Shown here: piece by piece, positions 54,783-62,786 of the stretch
Position numbering within the stretch: the first letter of the stretch is position 1
Layout: the number at the start of each line of letters is the position of its first letter
Origin: Caulobacter henricii
GTDB lineage: Bacteria > Pseudomonadota > Alphaproteobacteria > Caulobacterales > Caulobacteraceae
Length of the DNA: 64,000 nucleotides
Direction: 5' to 3'
Assembly: GCF_001414055.1 (NCBI RefSeq)
Contig: NZ_CP013002.1
Location: 1,488,001 to 1,552,000 of the forward strand
Position numbers and translations under genes: made by a program
The notes under the pieces: model-generated
What the model was told of the DNA's origin: nothing
The model's database searches: none
Seen by the model: the letters and a program-made list of their open reading frames with translations, nothing else

Positions 54783-57010
54783 TGCGCAAACCCCTTCCAT
54801 TCCCCACCGCCGCCAAGGTCGAAAACGGCTTCATCACCCGTCTCCGGGTAGTCGGCTTGCCAAAGTCGAGCGGGATCGGTCGGTTTGGCTTTGGATCTCG
54901 CCTTGGGCGGACTTGGGGGCTTGGTCTTCCTCTTGGTTGGGCGTGGCGGGCGTGTTGGAGCCAGTCCCCCATCGACCCGAAGGCTCGAGAGCGCGTCATG
55001 TGGAATGACTGCAGCCAGCCCATCGTGGCGTGCCGGTGCGTAGGCGAGGCTGACAGTGTCGCCTTGCAGGCTTTGGATCTTCGGAGAGTTTAGCAAGCGC
55101 GCCGCGCGTTGGCGCCCACGGGTCGTCAAATCCGGTGAAAACTGCTCAACTAAACGAACCATGGCAGCGCGTGCTGCAAGGCGCTCCTCTGGACTGGAAA
55201 AATCCTCGCCCTTGAGTCTCGACCAATCTTCCAGGTGCTTATGCTGGAACACCGATAATCCATCGGCATAAGCGCGTTCTAGGCAAGGCAAGGTTACGTA
55301 AGTATTCCGGCGAGCGTTCCAGACATGGATTTCGCTAAGATTTGCCGGGTTGTACTTGATCTTGGCGGTAAACGACGCCGAGCCTTTGGGCTGATTGCGC
55401 CTTTCCGCCAGGCCAGCCAGATCATCCAGCAGCGCCCCAACCGCATCAGCGTCGAAGTAGCGGAGGTTCTTGAACTGTACCCCCGTTTTGGCGACCCGGC
55501 AGCCGTCACGCATGGCACCGACCAATTTGTCGAGCCTCGTCAATTCAGTGAGGGTAGGTATCCCGTGGGCATTCATCTGCTCTTCCCAGATTTGGGCTGG
55601 CGGAGCATTGAGGGCTCTGTGCTCTTCGAAGTGATAGAGACACACTGCTTCGTTGATCAGTAATTCGAGCTCCTCCAGCGTCAGGATCGCGGTGTTCCGC
55701 GGATCGATGCCCATTTCTCGGAGGAGTTCGGGCTTCAGGGTCGCGCCCGGAAGTTTGTCGAACAACATCGTCTTTAGCGTGAGAAAGAAGCGCTCACCGA
55801 TCGCTTTGAAGGTCGGGGAGGCGATGGGGGCCCAGCGGACCGAGGTGGAAATCTCAATCATGGCGTCTTCGAAAGCGACGCCGCTTAGGTCCTTTCCGTT
55901 GTCAGTGACGATCTCGTCTACGTGGCCGAAAATCGTGACCATCTGCCGGTACCGAGGATGCGCCGCAGACAGGGACAGCTTTGGACAGCTGGCGCGCTTG
56001 ACGCATTCGGTCGCCGAATAAAGCGACGGAGGCTCGAAACTTACGACCCAGCCAAGTACGCAGCGCGTGAACACATCGACTAACACTGTAAGCCAGGGGC
56101 GCCCCATTGGCAGGCGTTGGTCGGCGCTCATAACAACGACGCTGTCGACCATAGTATGGTCGAGGCATCCCAACTCTAGGAAGCGCTGAGCGACAAGGCC
56201 CTCTCCGGACGGCTCAAAACGGGCCTTGGCCTTTTTCTCTCCAAACCTGGCGGCATAGGTTTCGTAGCATTCGAGACGGTTGATCTCTTTGCGGAATGTC
56301 TCCTCGCTCGGTCGCTTCAGTTGGGGAAGATAGGAAGCCCGCGATTTACGGGCACGATTGATCCGCGCGAGGCAGACGCAAAGCAGGGCGTAGGCGTCCT
56401 TCTTGTTTAGAGCGAAGTTGACCCAGAATTTCATGGCAAATCGCCGAAGCAATTCGCAAGTCTCGGGCGGGAAGCGACGGGCGCGCGGCACCCGCCCGCT
56501 CATCGAGACCATCTGCGCCATCTTCCGGTCGAAGAAGGAGCCGCGTTCCTTGAGCCAGCGTCTCACAGTTCGCACGCATGGCTTGCGATCGAAGGCCATA
56601 ACCCTCACGGGGTCCATGTCCCACAGCTTGGCGATGGCGAGATGAAGCTTCCGATCGCTTAACGAACCTACGCCCAGCTTATCAAGACCACGCACGACGA
56701 AGGCCCGAAACTCAGCCTGCCGGTCCATCTTTCGGATCTGGTCGAGGTCATATTCGCGCTTGGCCGCCGCTTGCCTTGCCCGCGTCCCGCTTACTTTGGG
56801 CCGTCGGACCAGCTGGCCGCGCGCGTAGGCTTCCATCGCCCACACTGTGTTCGGAAGATGCAAGATTCCGTCGACGTCAGGTACCTGTAGCGGCCCGCCA
56901 CTGGGCTCGACCATGAAATACAGATTTCCATCGCCAATCTCATTCTGGAAATAGACGGGCTGACCTTTGTAGACCCAGCATTCACCGGTCTGAAAACGGA
57001 TGATGCTCAT
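54779..57010 (-). CDS. tnsB: TnsB-like DDE transposase
   Basis: A 743-residue Mu/retroviral-integrase-type transposase. After N-terminal DNA-binding domains (about 100-260) the catalytic core has Asp289 (HTMVDSVVV), Asp370 (EIVTDNGKDL) and Glu406 (KAIGERFF), with 35 residues between the last two. A C-terminal Pro/Lys-rich tail (about 690-735) is the likely TnsC-contact region. The ATG overlaps the tnsA stop as ATGA. All catalytic residues are intact. Confidence 0.92.
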   Translation of the reverse strand: MSIIRFQTGECWVYKGQPVYFQNEIGDGNLYFMVEPSGGPLQVPDVDGILHLPNTVWAMEAYARGQLVRRPKVSGTRARQAAAKREYDLDQIRKMDRQAEFRAFVVRGLDKLGVGSLSDRKLHLAIAKLWDMDPVRVMAFDRKPCVRTVRRWLKERGSFFDRKMAQMVSMSGRVPRARRFPPETCELLRRFAMKFWVNFALNKKDAYALLCVCLARINRARKSRASYLPQLKRPSEETFRKEINRLECYETYAARFGEKKAKARFEPSGEGLVAQRFLELGCLDHTMVDSVVVMSADQRLPMGRPWLTVLVDVFTRCVLGWVVSFEPPSLYSATECVKRASCPKLSLSAAHPRYRQMVTIFGHVDEIVTDNGKDLSGVAFEDAMIEISTSVRWAPIASPTFKAIGERFFLTLKTMLFDKLPGATLKPELLREMGIDPRNTAILTLEELELLINEAVCLYHFEEHRALNAPPAQIWEEQMNAHGIPTLTELTRLDKLVGAMRDGCRVAKTGVQFKNLRYFDADAVGALLDDLAGLAERRNQPKGSASFTAKIKYNPANLSEIHVWNARRNTYVTLPCLERAYADGLSVFQHKHLEDWSRLKGEDFSSPEERLAARAAMVRLVEQFSPDLTTRGRQRAARLLNSPKIQSLQGDTVSLAYAPARHDGLAAVIPHDALSSLRVDGGLAPTRPPRPTKRKTKPPSPPKARSKAKPTDPARLWQADYPETGDEAVFDLGGGGEWKGFAQ

Positions 57011-57843
57011 GCCAAACCTCCCGCGACCGAGGCTGCCGGGGCGAGGAGGCGGACCGATGCGTCAGCCAAGCGGCGCGCATTCAAGTCAATTTCGAGAAAT
57101 CGGCCGACCATCATCGCGCACGCTTGGGCCAGGCCCAGTCGGCGCTCCCCTAACTCATCCGCCAAACGACCCAATGCGATTGAGCCATTCGTGCGCTCGC
57201 ATAGCTCGGCTGCCGCAAACACTTCGCGAGCACTGTATTTCGCGAAGCGAGATAGCTGAACGGCCTCTACATTCAGGTTCCATGTTGTGCGCTCACGCAA
57301 TGGGGCGCCATGTACAACCCGAAACCGCCAGCCAAGGACTTTACAGATCTGCCGCACTGCCTCCAGCTTTTGGCTGTACTCCGGATCTTGAAGTGCACGA
57401 TGGTCATGCTTGACCTCGACGACCTCCAAGCCCCCATCGGCGCATTGGCGGACACAGTCAGCGATGTAGATCCGCTGAGCCCCGTCGAGCACGAACTCAA
57501 ACCGAAAGGGCTGGGATTTGTAGTCGACCACCGTTGTGTCGACCTCAGAGTGAATGAAGAAAGCCCGCTCATTCATGCTCTCGTGGACCAGGCCGCCCTT
57601 AGCTTTGCGGCTGTTATAGACGCCGGTAACCTCACGCCTACGACCGGTGATGATTGTGCGGATTGGGCGACCATCTGGCGTCAGCACGACCCGTGCAATT
57701 GCGCTCATTGAGGCCCAGCCATTTGGGTCGGCCGGTTTGGCTAAGCCGAACAGGATCATTTCCCGCAGGGTGGGTAGTGTCTTAGTCGTTGGGACGTGTC
57801 TGAGTTTAGTGTCGGCCGTAGCCATTGATGTGCTGTGTTCCAT
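57007..57843 (-). CDS. tnsA: TnsA-like endonuclease
   Basis: A 278-residue protein. The N-terminal restriction-enzyme-like domain has Glu92 (MNERAFF), Asp129 (YIADCVR) and Glu143-x-Lys145 (VVEVKHD), the catalytic set that cuts the 5' ends in Tn7. The C-terminal helical half would bind TnsC. Presence of TnsA predicts cut-and-paste rather than replicative movement. An alternative start, Met7 at 57825, is possible. First of the four coupled transposition genes. Confidence 0.88.
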   Translation of the reverse strand: MEHSTSMATADTKLRHVPTTKTLPTLREMILFGLAKPADPNGWASMSAIARVVLTPDGRPIRTIITGRRREVTGVYNSRKAKGGLVHESMNERAFFIHSEVDTTVVDYKSQPFRFEFVLDGAQRIYIADCVRQCADGGLEVVEVKHDHRALQDPEYSQKLEAVRQICKVLGWRFRVVHGAPLRERTTWNLNVEAVQLSRFAKYSAREVFAAAELCERTNGSIALGRLADELGERRLGLAQACAMMVGRFLEIDLNARRLADASVRLLAPAASVAGGLA

Positions 57844-57910
57844 CTACCTCATTCCGTTTCTGGGGTGAGGCGGAGCACGCCGCGCACGTCATCGGTGCCG
57901 CTCACGCATG

Positions 57911-57973
57911 TGAGCAGTTGACTTTTGGCGTTCGCGGGGGGAATCTGAAGCGTCTGAGCAAGACGACTTCTGG
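57911..57973 (+). repeat. two imperfect direct repeats upstream of tnsA
   Basis: TGAGCA-n3-GACTT-n-TGG at 57911-57928 and TGAGCA-n4-GACTT-n-TGG at 57955-57973, 44 bp apart. Repeats of about 20 bp in this position are expected of TnsB-binding sites in a Tn7-like right end. A distant inverted look-alike (CCAGAAGCGATCAGCA, 51282-51297) lies on the other side of the element. Confidence 0.4.
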
Positions 57974-57990
57974 AAAATTCCCAGCTTAAG

Positions 57991-58019
57991 GCTCGAGCAC
58001 TCCAATGCTCGAGCTTTTT
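57991..58019 (+). terminator. intrinsic terminator (plus strand)
   Basis: A 9-bp perfect stem GCTCGAGCA / TGCTCGAGC with a 6-base loop, followed by TTTTT at 58015-58019. No plus-strand gene upstream is visible. It may insulate the minus-strand regulator from readthrough or end an unannotated short RNA. Confidence 0.7.
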
Positions 58020-58068
58020 GCTTGTGCACCGCTATAGTCTATAGCTCCCTGGGGCTGGATCTCCTTCT

Positions 58069-58278
58069 CTAGATGTAACGATCGGGCCAGATTTCCTCCG
58101 GCGCGAGGTCAAGGGCGGCAGCAATTGCGCTCTCTAAGCGACGCGATCGTCGCCAGCCGGTACTGACAAGCGAAACCGTACTTTGCTTGACCTCATGAGC
58201 ACGGGCGATGTCTGACAAGGACAGTCCGCGAAGCCTTAGGGCCTCTTTGATCCGGCTGTGCTTTTCTTCATCGACCAC
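58069..58278 (-). CDS. Ner/Nlp-like HTH regulator
   Basis: A 69-residue DNA-binding protein: RIKEALRLRGLSLSDIARAHEVKQSTVSLVSTGWRRSRR then AIAAALDLAPEEIWPDRY is the Ner (phage Mu) type HTH. It is the nearest gene upstream of tnsA in the same direction (226 bp). Three 17-bp palindromes lie 96-181 bp upstream of its start, so it probably represses itself and perhaps the tns genes. Confidence 0.85.
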   Translation of the reverse strand: MVDEEKHSRIKEALRLRGLSLSDIARAHEVKQSTVSLVSTGWRRSRRLESAIAAALDLAPEEIWPDRYI

Positions 58279-58373
58279 CAGCGCTCTCCGAGAAATTGGC
58301 GCGAGTCATCAGATAGCACTGATGCGAATTTGGCAATTGATGGATTTCCGTCAACTTGGATCGGTAGAATGTT

Positions 58374-58459
58374 GCCAAGGGACCCTTGGCGCGATTTCCG
58401 ATGATCCATTACTTCTACGGACAAGGAGTCCTTGGCAAAGTGGGCAAGACCCCCTTGCC
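58374..58459. promoter_or_regulatory. three 17-bp palindromic operators
   Basis: Site 1 GCCAAGGGACCCTTGGC (58374-58390) is a perfect dyad. Site 2 GACAAGGAGTCCTTGGC (58420-58436) has one mismatch. Site 3 GGCAAGACCCCCTTGCC (58443-58459) has two. Centres are 46 and 23 bp apart. They share the core CAAG-n9-CTTG and lie just upstream of the Ner-like gene. Confidence 0.8.
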
Positions 58460-59141
58460 ACAATAGAATGCGGATATTTTTGAGTTATAAAATCGATAGA
58501 TATAGAAAAAGATGATATATAAAGTTCAGTAAAATGCAGCTTGCATGCACACATTAGGAAAAACTATAGAATGAATATAGTATATAGTCGAGTGTTGTGG
58601 CGTAATCGTCGTTCTCGACGGATTGAATTTTAGAGGTTTAGAGTCATTATAAATGGGGTGTGTGCGGTGCGGGGTGTTCTGTTTTCTTGGTTATTCACAT
58701 GAGTGGCGGTTTGGCGCATCATGCCGCAGGGGCGGCTTCCCCTCATTGGATTGGGGATCGTGATTGACCCTCTGGAGAATACTATGCTCGCGGTCTGGCG
58801 GACATCGAGATGCCGAACGTTCGCCGAGGCCCCGTTAGGCATCCCATTTTTCCATACCGAACCGAGCGCTTCCGAGGGCTTGGGGTTCGAAGCGGGCAGG
58901 TGCCCTGATTCTCCAGGGCCTATACGTCAGAGGATCGCCGCTCGATCGCTAACTGGACTTCCAAGACACGTCGGGGGCCGTGAGCTTCGAGGCAATCAAG
59001 GCGCCGACTGCCAGCCAAGCAGCGTCGTCGTCACGAACAAGCTTCTGCTCATCATGAGCGCGAAATTGGTTTGTGACGGCGATCCATGCTTTGGCCATTC
59101 CGAGGTTGCCGGCTAGCTGGCAGAACTGCGCTTAGCCGCGG
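58460..59141. other. 680-bp region, AT-rich at left, no gene seen
   Basis: 58470-58640 is the most AT-rich stretch of the window (runs such as GATATATAAAG) and contrasts sharply with its surroundings. It probably contains promoters and possibly a transposon or island boundary. The right half is GC-rich with no convincing frame on either strand. Confidence 0.5.
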
Positions 59142-59585
59142 CTAGGTCTTCTTGGCGCGGGCCTTTGGTGGGGCCTTAGCCTTGCGTCCGCCTTGGCCCA
59201 GGCCAAGGGCTTTCGCCATAGCGCTGCGGGCTTCGCTGTAGCTCGGGGCGGTCGTGGGGTAATCATTCGGCAGGCCCCACTTGGCCTTGTATTCAGCCAC
59301 CGTTAGGCCCTGCGTAGTGAGGTGGCGCTTCAGCGTCTTGTAGGCCTTGCCGTCCTCGAAGCTGATCAATGCATCCGGTGTTATGCTCTTGCGGATCTGT
59401 GCAGGAGTCGCCTTGGCGATCGTCTCTGTCTCCGGCACTTGTGCGGGCGATCCGATGCCTGCGAGCGCTGCGTAGGTCGTTCTGATAAGGCCGGGCAAGT
59501 CGGCAACCGAAACCACATTGTTAGAAACGTAGTTCGCGACGATATCTGCAGTCAGCTCAATTACGTTTGAATTCTGATCTTCCAT
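59142..59585 (-). CDS. MucR/Ros-family protein lacking canonical zinc ligands
   Basis: A 147-residue protein with the MucR layout: N-terminal helical oligomerisation region (ADIVANYVSNNVV, PGLIRTTYAAL), then ITPDALISFEDGKAYKTLKR and HLTTQGLTVAEYKAKWGLP, and a Lys/Ala-rich tail. In classical members the finger has Cys and a second His. Here Ser75 and Gln92 replace them, while Asp78 and His88 remain. Some Mesorhizobium Ros homologues fold without zinc (family knowledge). Probably a silencing or accessory regulator. Confidence 0.88.
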   Translation of the reverse strand: MEDQNSNVIELTADIVANYVSNNVVSVADLPGLIRTTYAALAGIGSPAQVPETETIAKATPAQIRKSITPDALISFEDGKAYKTLKRHLTTQGLTVAEYKAKWGLPNDYPTTAPSYSEARSAMAKALGLGQGGRKAKAPPKARAKKT

Positions 59586-60039
59586 AGCTCGGCCTTTTCT
59601 ATCGTTCCAATAGTCGGGAACCGACGGATACAGGAGTCGGCGTGGCGAGAAATGAGAAATTTCGCCCTGCGCTCAACAGACTCGCCCTGCCATTCTGTAG
59701 TCAGCCGGCGGTCGGTTCGACTGCTCCAACGTCCTGATGTCTACCGCCAGCTGCAGCTTTCAATTGTCGAAAAGGACCTCGCGAGGCCTCGCGGTTCGCC
59801 ATAGCGGTTGCACTCCAAAGGGTTTCGCAAGCTTCGACGGCTCGGCGCCAGGAGCGGAACTTGCCGCACGTTCAGGAACACGACCTTCAGCACGGCTACC
59901 TGCATCAGCCCAACGCAACGTTTCAGGCGCTTCGTGCGCCAAGGTTTATCACGCGAGAAGCCAATCGTGACGGAACCGCTCGAAGCAGACTAAGCTAAAG
60001 CGGCCGTTGTCTGGGGGCGGCACTCGCCGGTGGAGTCGC
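59586..60039. other. 454-bp spacer between mucR-like and GNAT-PIN genes
   Basis: Divergent intergenic DNA that must contain promoters for both genes. Several open frames occur but none has homology or a ribosome site. Confidence 0.4.
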
Positions 60040-62178
60040 ATGGCCTTTCGCATCGAGACGAATGTGGCTGTCATCCAAGGCTTCGTTGCGGATATCCGCG
60101 CGGCGGCGGACACCGACAAAGAGGCGCTGGGTTTTCTTCCTGCCTCGGCTTACGATCAGGCCGCCCGAAAAGGGGAACTGACCGTCGCGCTGCAGGATGG
60201 CCCCCACGGCCCAACCTACGCCGGTCACATCTGGGTTAGCGGCCTTTTCCCGCATGCCCGTGTCGTCCAGCTGTTCGTGGCTCAGGCCTACAGGGGGCAG
60301 AAGCTGTCGACGCGTCTGCTGCGGGCGGCGATCCAGTCGGCGGAAGCTAGCGGCTTCCTGACCATCTTCGCGAGGGTAGCCGCCGATCTGGCGGCGAACC
60401 AGGTCTATGAACATCACGGCTTTGTTGTCGTCCGCACCAAGCCGGGGGGGCAGGCCCGCAACCGCCAAATCCACATTCGGTCCCGTGAACTTTCCACTCC
60501 GACGTTATTTAACTACCGCCCCACGTCCGTGGTGGCAGTGGACGACAGCGCGACACAAAGCAGCCAGCAGCTCTACCTGATCGACTTGAACGTGTTCTTC
60601 GACGCCACCCGGCAGCGTCGCTTTACCCCCGCTGCAGAAAAGATCCTGGCCTCGGCACTGAATAGCGGCGTCCGCCTTGCCGTTACGAACGAGTTCGTGA
60701 AAGAGCTGCAGCGCACCACCGTCGGCAAGAACGATCCTGTGTTGAGCTTTGCGAAACAGCTGCCGACCGTGTCCGGCCCGTCGCGGCCGGAGATCGAAAG
60801 TCTAGCCGCCCGTTTAGCGCCGACCGTTTTCCCAGACCAGTCGCGCGATGGGACCCTATCGACCAATGACCATTCCGACCTTAGGCACCTGGCGGAAGCG
60901 ATCTTGGCGGGTGCAGCAGGCTTCGTGACGGGGGAAAACGGTGTCTTGCGAGCCCACGCTGCCCTTCGGGAGCAGCATGGCCTTAACGTCTGGTCGACCG
61001 ATGACTTTGCGATCTTCCTGACTCCTGTCTTGGCGGAGCTGCCAGTCGCTGGGCACGCTGAACACGATCTGACCTTCACGGATGAGAAGTCGCTTTCCGC
61101 CGAGGCTGTGACTTTCCTAAAGTCCCACGGTGCCGTCGACAGCGTGATCGGGGCGTTCAGCCGCTTGGACGCGGCTGACAAGCGGTTTCGCTACCTGGCG
61201 GCGCGCGAGGCGCAGGCGCTAATCGCCTTTGCCGCCTGCCGTGTAGCTCCCGGACCGGCGGATGCGGTCGGCCTCCTCCTGGTAGCCGATCCCCGCCACC
61301 CGGCCACGCCCACCGCTCTGGACTTCCTGGTCGAGCACGTCGTGCGCGTTTCAAGCTTGTCTCGCCCCTCTCGCCTCGAGATGGCCCACGTCGATAGACA
61401 GTCCGTGGCGCGGATCACCGCGATCGAGAACGGCTTCGTGGCGGCGCGATCCGGCGCCGACGCCCCCTTGCGTAAGATCGCCGTCGGGACGGCGGTCACA
61501 CCGGTCAACTGGACCGCACTGCGCGACCGAATCCAAAAAGGCACCGGCCTGACGCTGCCGGCCGACTGTCCAGATTTCCGAGACGACGAACAGGAGATCG
61601 CCGTCACGTTGGATGGGCGCGCCGCTAGCCTGCCCTTGGCCAGCCTCGAGTCCATGACGGCGCCGGGCCTGTTCCTGCTCAAAGATCGCCCCGTCGCGGT
61701 CGTGCCTATTCGCCGCGCCTGGGCCGAGGACTTGGTCGGCGGGCCCCAGCTCAGCTTCTTGCCGAAACCAGAGGCCGCGTTTCGTTCGCGCCGGGTCTAC
61801 TTTGCGTCCGTGCGCAACCAGCACATCTTGGTGAAAGGGCGCCCCATAATCCTCTACGAGTCAGGCAAGGACGGCGGCCGGGGCGCGGCGATCGCCATCG
61901 CCAGGGTTGCGTCGGCGGAAGCGGTGCCGAAGGCGCGTGCGCCTGACTCGCTCTTACGCGCGGCCGTGGTCCGCGGCGGCGATCTGCAAAACTTGGTAAA
62001 GGGCACGACCGTTCTTGCCGTGTGGTTCGACAATATTATGCGCTTCGAACACCCCGTGTCGTTCCAGCGCATGAAATTGCTCGGCCTCGCTGATCCGACA
62101 AACCTAGTTAAGAGTCACATGCTTAAGTTTGAGACCGCAGTGAAAATTCTCGACGCTGGACGTCCCGATGCGCGATGA
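60040..62178 (+). CDS. GNAT-PIN fusion protein
   Basis: A 712-residue protein. Residues 1-150 form a GNAT acetyltransferase (VVQLFVAQAYRGQKLSTRLLRAAI is the acetyl-CoA loop, then ANQVYEHHGFVVV). Residues about 178-330 form a PIN nuclease: Asp182 (YLIDLNVFFD), Glu218 (NEFVKEL), Asp280 (HSDLRHLAE) and the late acid in TGENG/STDD. The rest (330-712) is unrecognised and may bind the substrate. GGAG precedes the ATG at 60040. Its stop overlaps the ASCH gene by 11 bp. Likely an RNA-targeting toxin-like or defence enzyme (inference). Confidence 0.82.
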   Translation: MAFRIETNVAVIQGFVADIRAAADTDKEALGFLPASAYDQAARKGELTVALQDGPHGPTYAGHIWVSGLFPHARVVQLFVAQAYRGQKLSTRLLRAAIQSAEASGFLTIFARVAADLAANQVYEHHGFVVVRTKPGGQARNRQIHIRSRELSTPTLFNYRPTSVVAVDDSATQSSQQLYLIDLNVFFDATRQRRFTPAAEKILASALNSGVRLAVTNEFVKELQRTTVGKNDPVLSFAKQLPTVSGPSRPEIESLAARLAPTVFPDQSRDGTLSTNDHSDLRHLAEAILAGAAGFVTGENGVLRAHAALREQHGLNVWSTDDFAIFLTPVLAELPVAGHAEHDLTFTDEKSLSAEAVTFLKSHGAVDSVIGAFSRLDAADKRFRYLAAREAQALIAFAACRVAPGPADAVGLLLVADPRHPATPTALDFLVEHVVRVSSLSRPSRLEMAHVDRQSVARITAIENGFVAARSGADAPLRKIAVGTAVTPVNWTALRDRIQKGTGLTLPADCPDFRDDEQEIAVTLDGRAASLPLASLESMTAPGLFLLKDRPVAVVPIRRAWAEDLVGGPQLSFLPKPEAAFRSRRVYFASVRNQHILVKGRPIILYESGKDGGRGAAIAIARVASAEAVPKARAPDSLLRAAVVRGGDLQNLVKGTTVLAVWFDNIMRFEHPVSFQRMKLLGLADPTNLVKSHMLKFETAVKILDAGRPDAR

Positions 62179-62626
62179 AGACCCGATCATGCTGTCGGTC
62201 GCCCCCCAGTACGCGCGGGCAATCCTCGCCGGCATAAAAGGCGTCGAACTGCGGCGGCGAGCGCCCCGCCTTCAGGCCGGGACCCGAGCCTGGCTCTATT
62301 CTACCCTCCCGGTTGGCGAGGTTGTCGCAATGCTAACCATCGACAAGGTGGTCGAAGCGCCGCTAGCCGAGCTGTGGGGGCGATACGGCCCTCACACCGC
62401 CATCGCCCGCCCGGCTTTCGACGCCTATTTCGCCGGACTAGATCGCGGCGCGGCGCTCATTATTCGGGACGTCCAGGCACTCAAGGAGCCCGTCTCTCTC
62501 CAGGCTCTGCGGGAAAAGGGCGCGTTCCAACCCCCGCAATTCTATCGCCGGATGGGTTCGGACGCGCCAAACGCGCTCTTGAATGACAGTGAATTGCATC
62601 CTGCAGTTCAGGTTGCAGTGGGTTAA
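62168..62626 (+). CDS. ASCH/PUA-like domain protein
   Basis: A 152-residue protein. IMLSVAPQYARAILAGIKGVELRRR and TRAWLYSTLPVGEVVAMLTI match the ASCH fold (PUA-like, RNA or nucleotide binding). C-terminal QFYRRMGSD has an aromatic/basic patch. The ATG at 62168 overlaps the GNAT-PIN gene by 11 bp, with ATG 62189 as alternative. Strict coupling suggests that the two proteins act together, for example ASCH as RNA-sensing or antitoxin-like partner (inference). Confidence 0.85.
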   Translation: MRDEDPIMLSVAPQYARAILAGIKGVELRRRAPRLQAGTRAWLYSTLPVGEVVAMLTIDKVVEAPLAELWGRYGPHTAIARPAFDAYFAGLDRGAALIIRDVQALKEPVSLQALREKGAFQPPQFYRRMGSDAPNALLNDSELHPAVQVAVG

Positions 62627-62786
62627 ATCCGAGCATTCGAAACGGCTCCGCTCGAGGCCGAACTTGCCGCGCAAAGACCAAGGGCGCGGCGAAGTCCAAG
62701 TCTCCGACTATGACGGAGCCGGTCAAGAACGGCGATCCGACAAGACCTGAACTTGCCTCGTCAGCGAGGCTGGTTGACATAGGCTC

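Larger units (their letters stand above)
51926..58278 (-). mobile_element. Tn7-like transposon core (tnsA-tnsB-tnsC-tniQ, with Ner-like regulator)
   Basis: Four coupled genes encode the full heteromeric Tn7-type transposase (TnsA endonuclease plus TnsB DDE), AAA+ regulator TnsC and a large TniQ/TnsD-like selector. No Cas gene or CRISPR repeat is nearby. The tnsA-proximal end is expected in the region right of 57843. The opposite end, and any cargo beyond tniQ, appear lost at the IS6 copy C junction (51925). Exact ends are not established. Confidence 0.8.

Noticed and set aside
51970-58278. Possible CRISPR-associated transposon
   Set aside because: No Cas protein, no repeat array and no short atypical guide repeat is visible in the module or within 5 kb of it.
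58703-59116. 137-codon plus-strand frame between the AT-rich island and the MucR-like gene
   Set aside because: No ribosome site, no recognisable domain and mixed composition; more likely chance open frame in GC-rich DNA.
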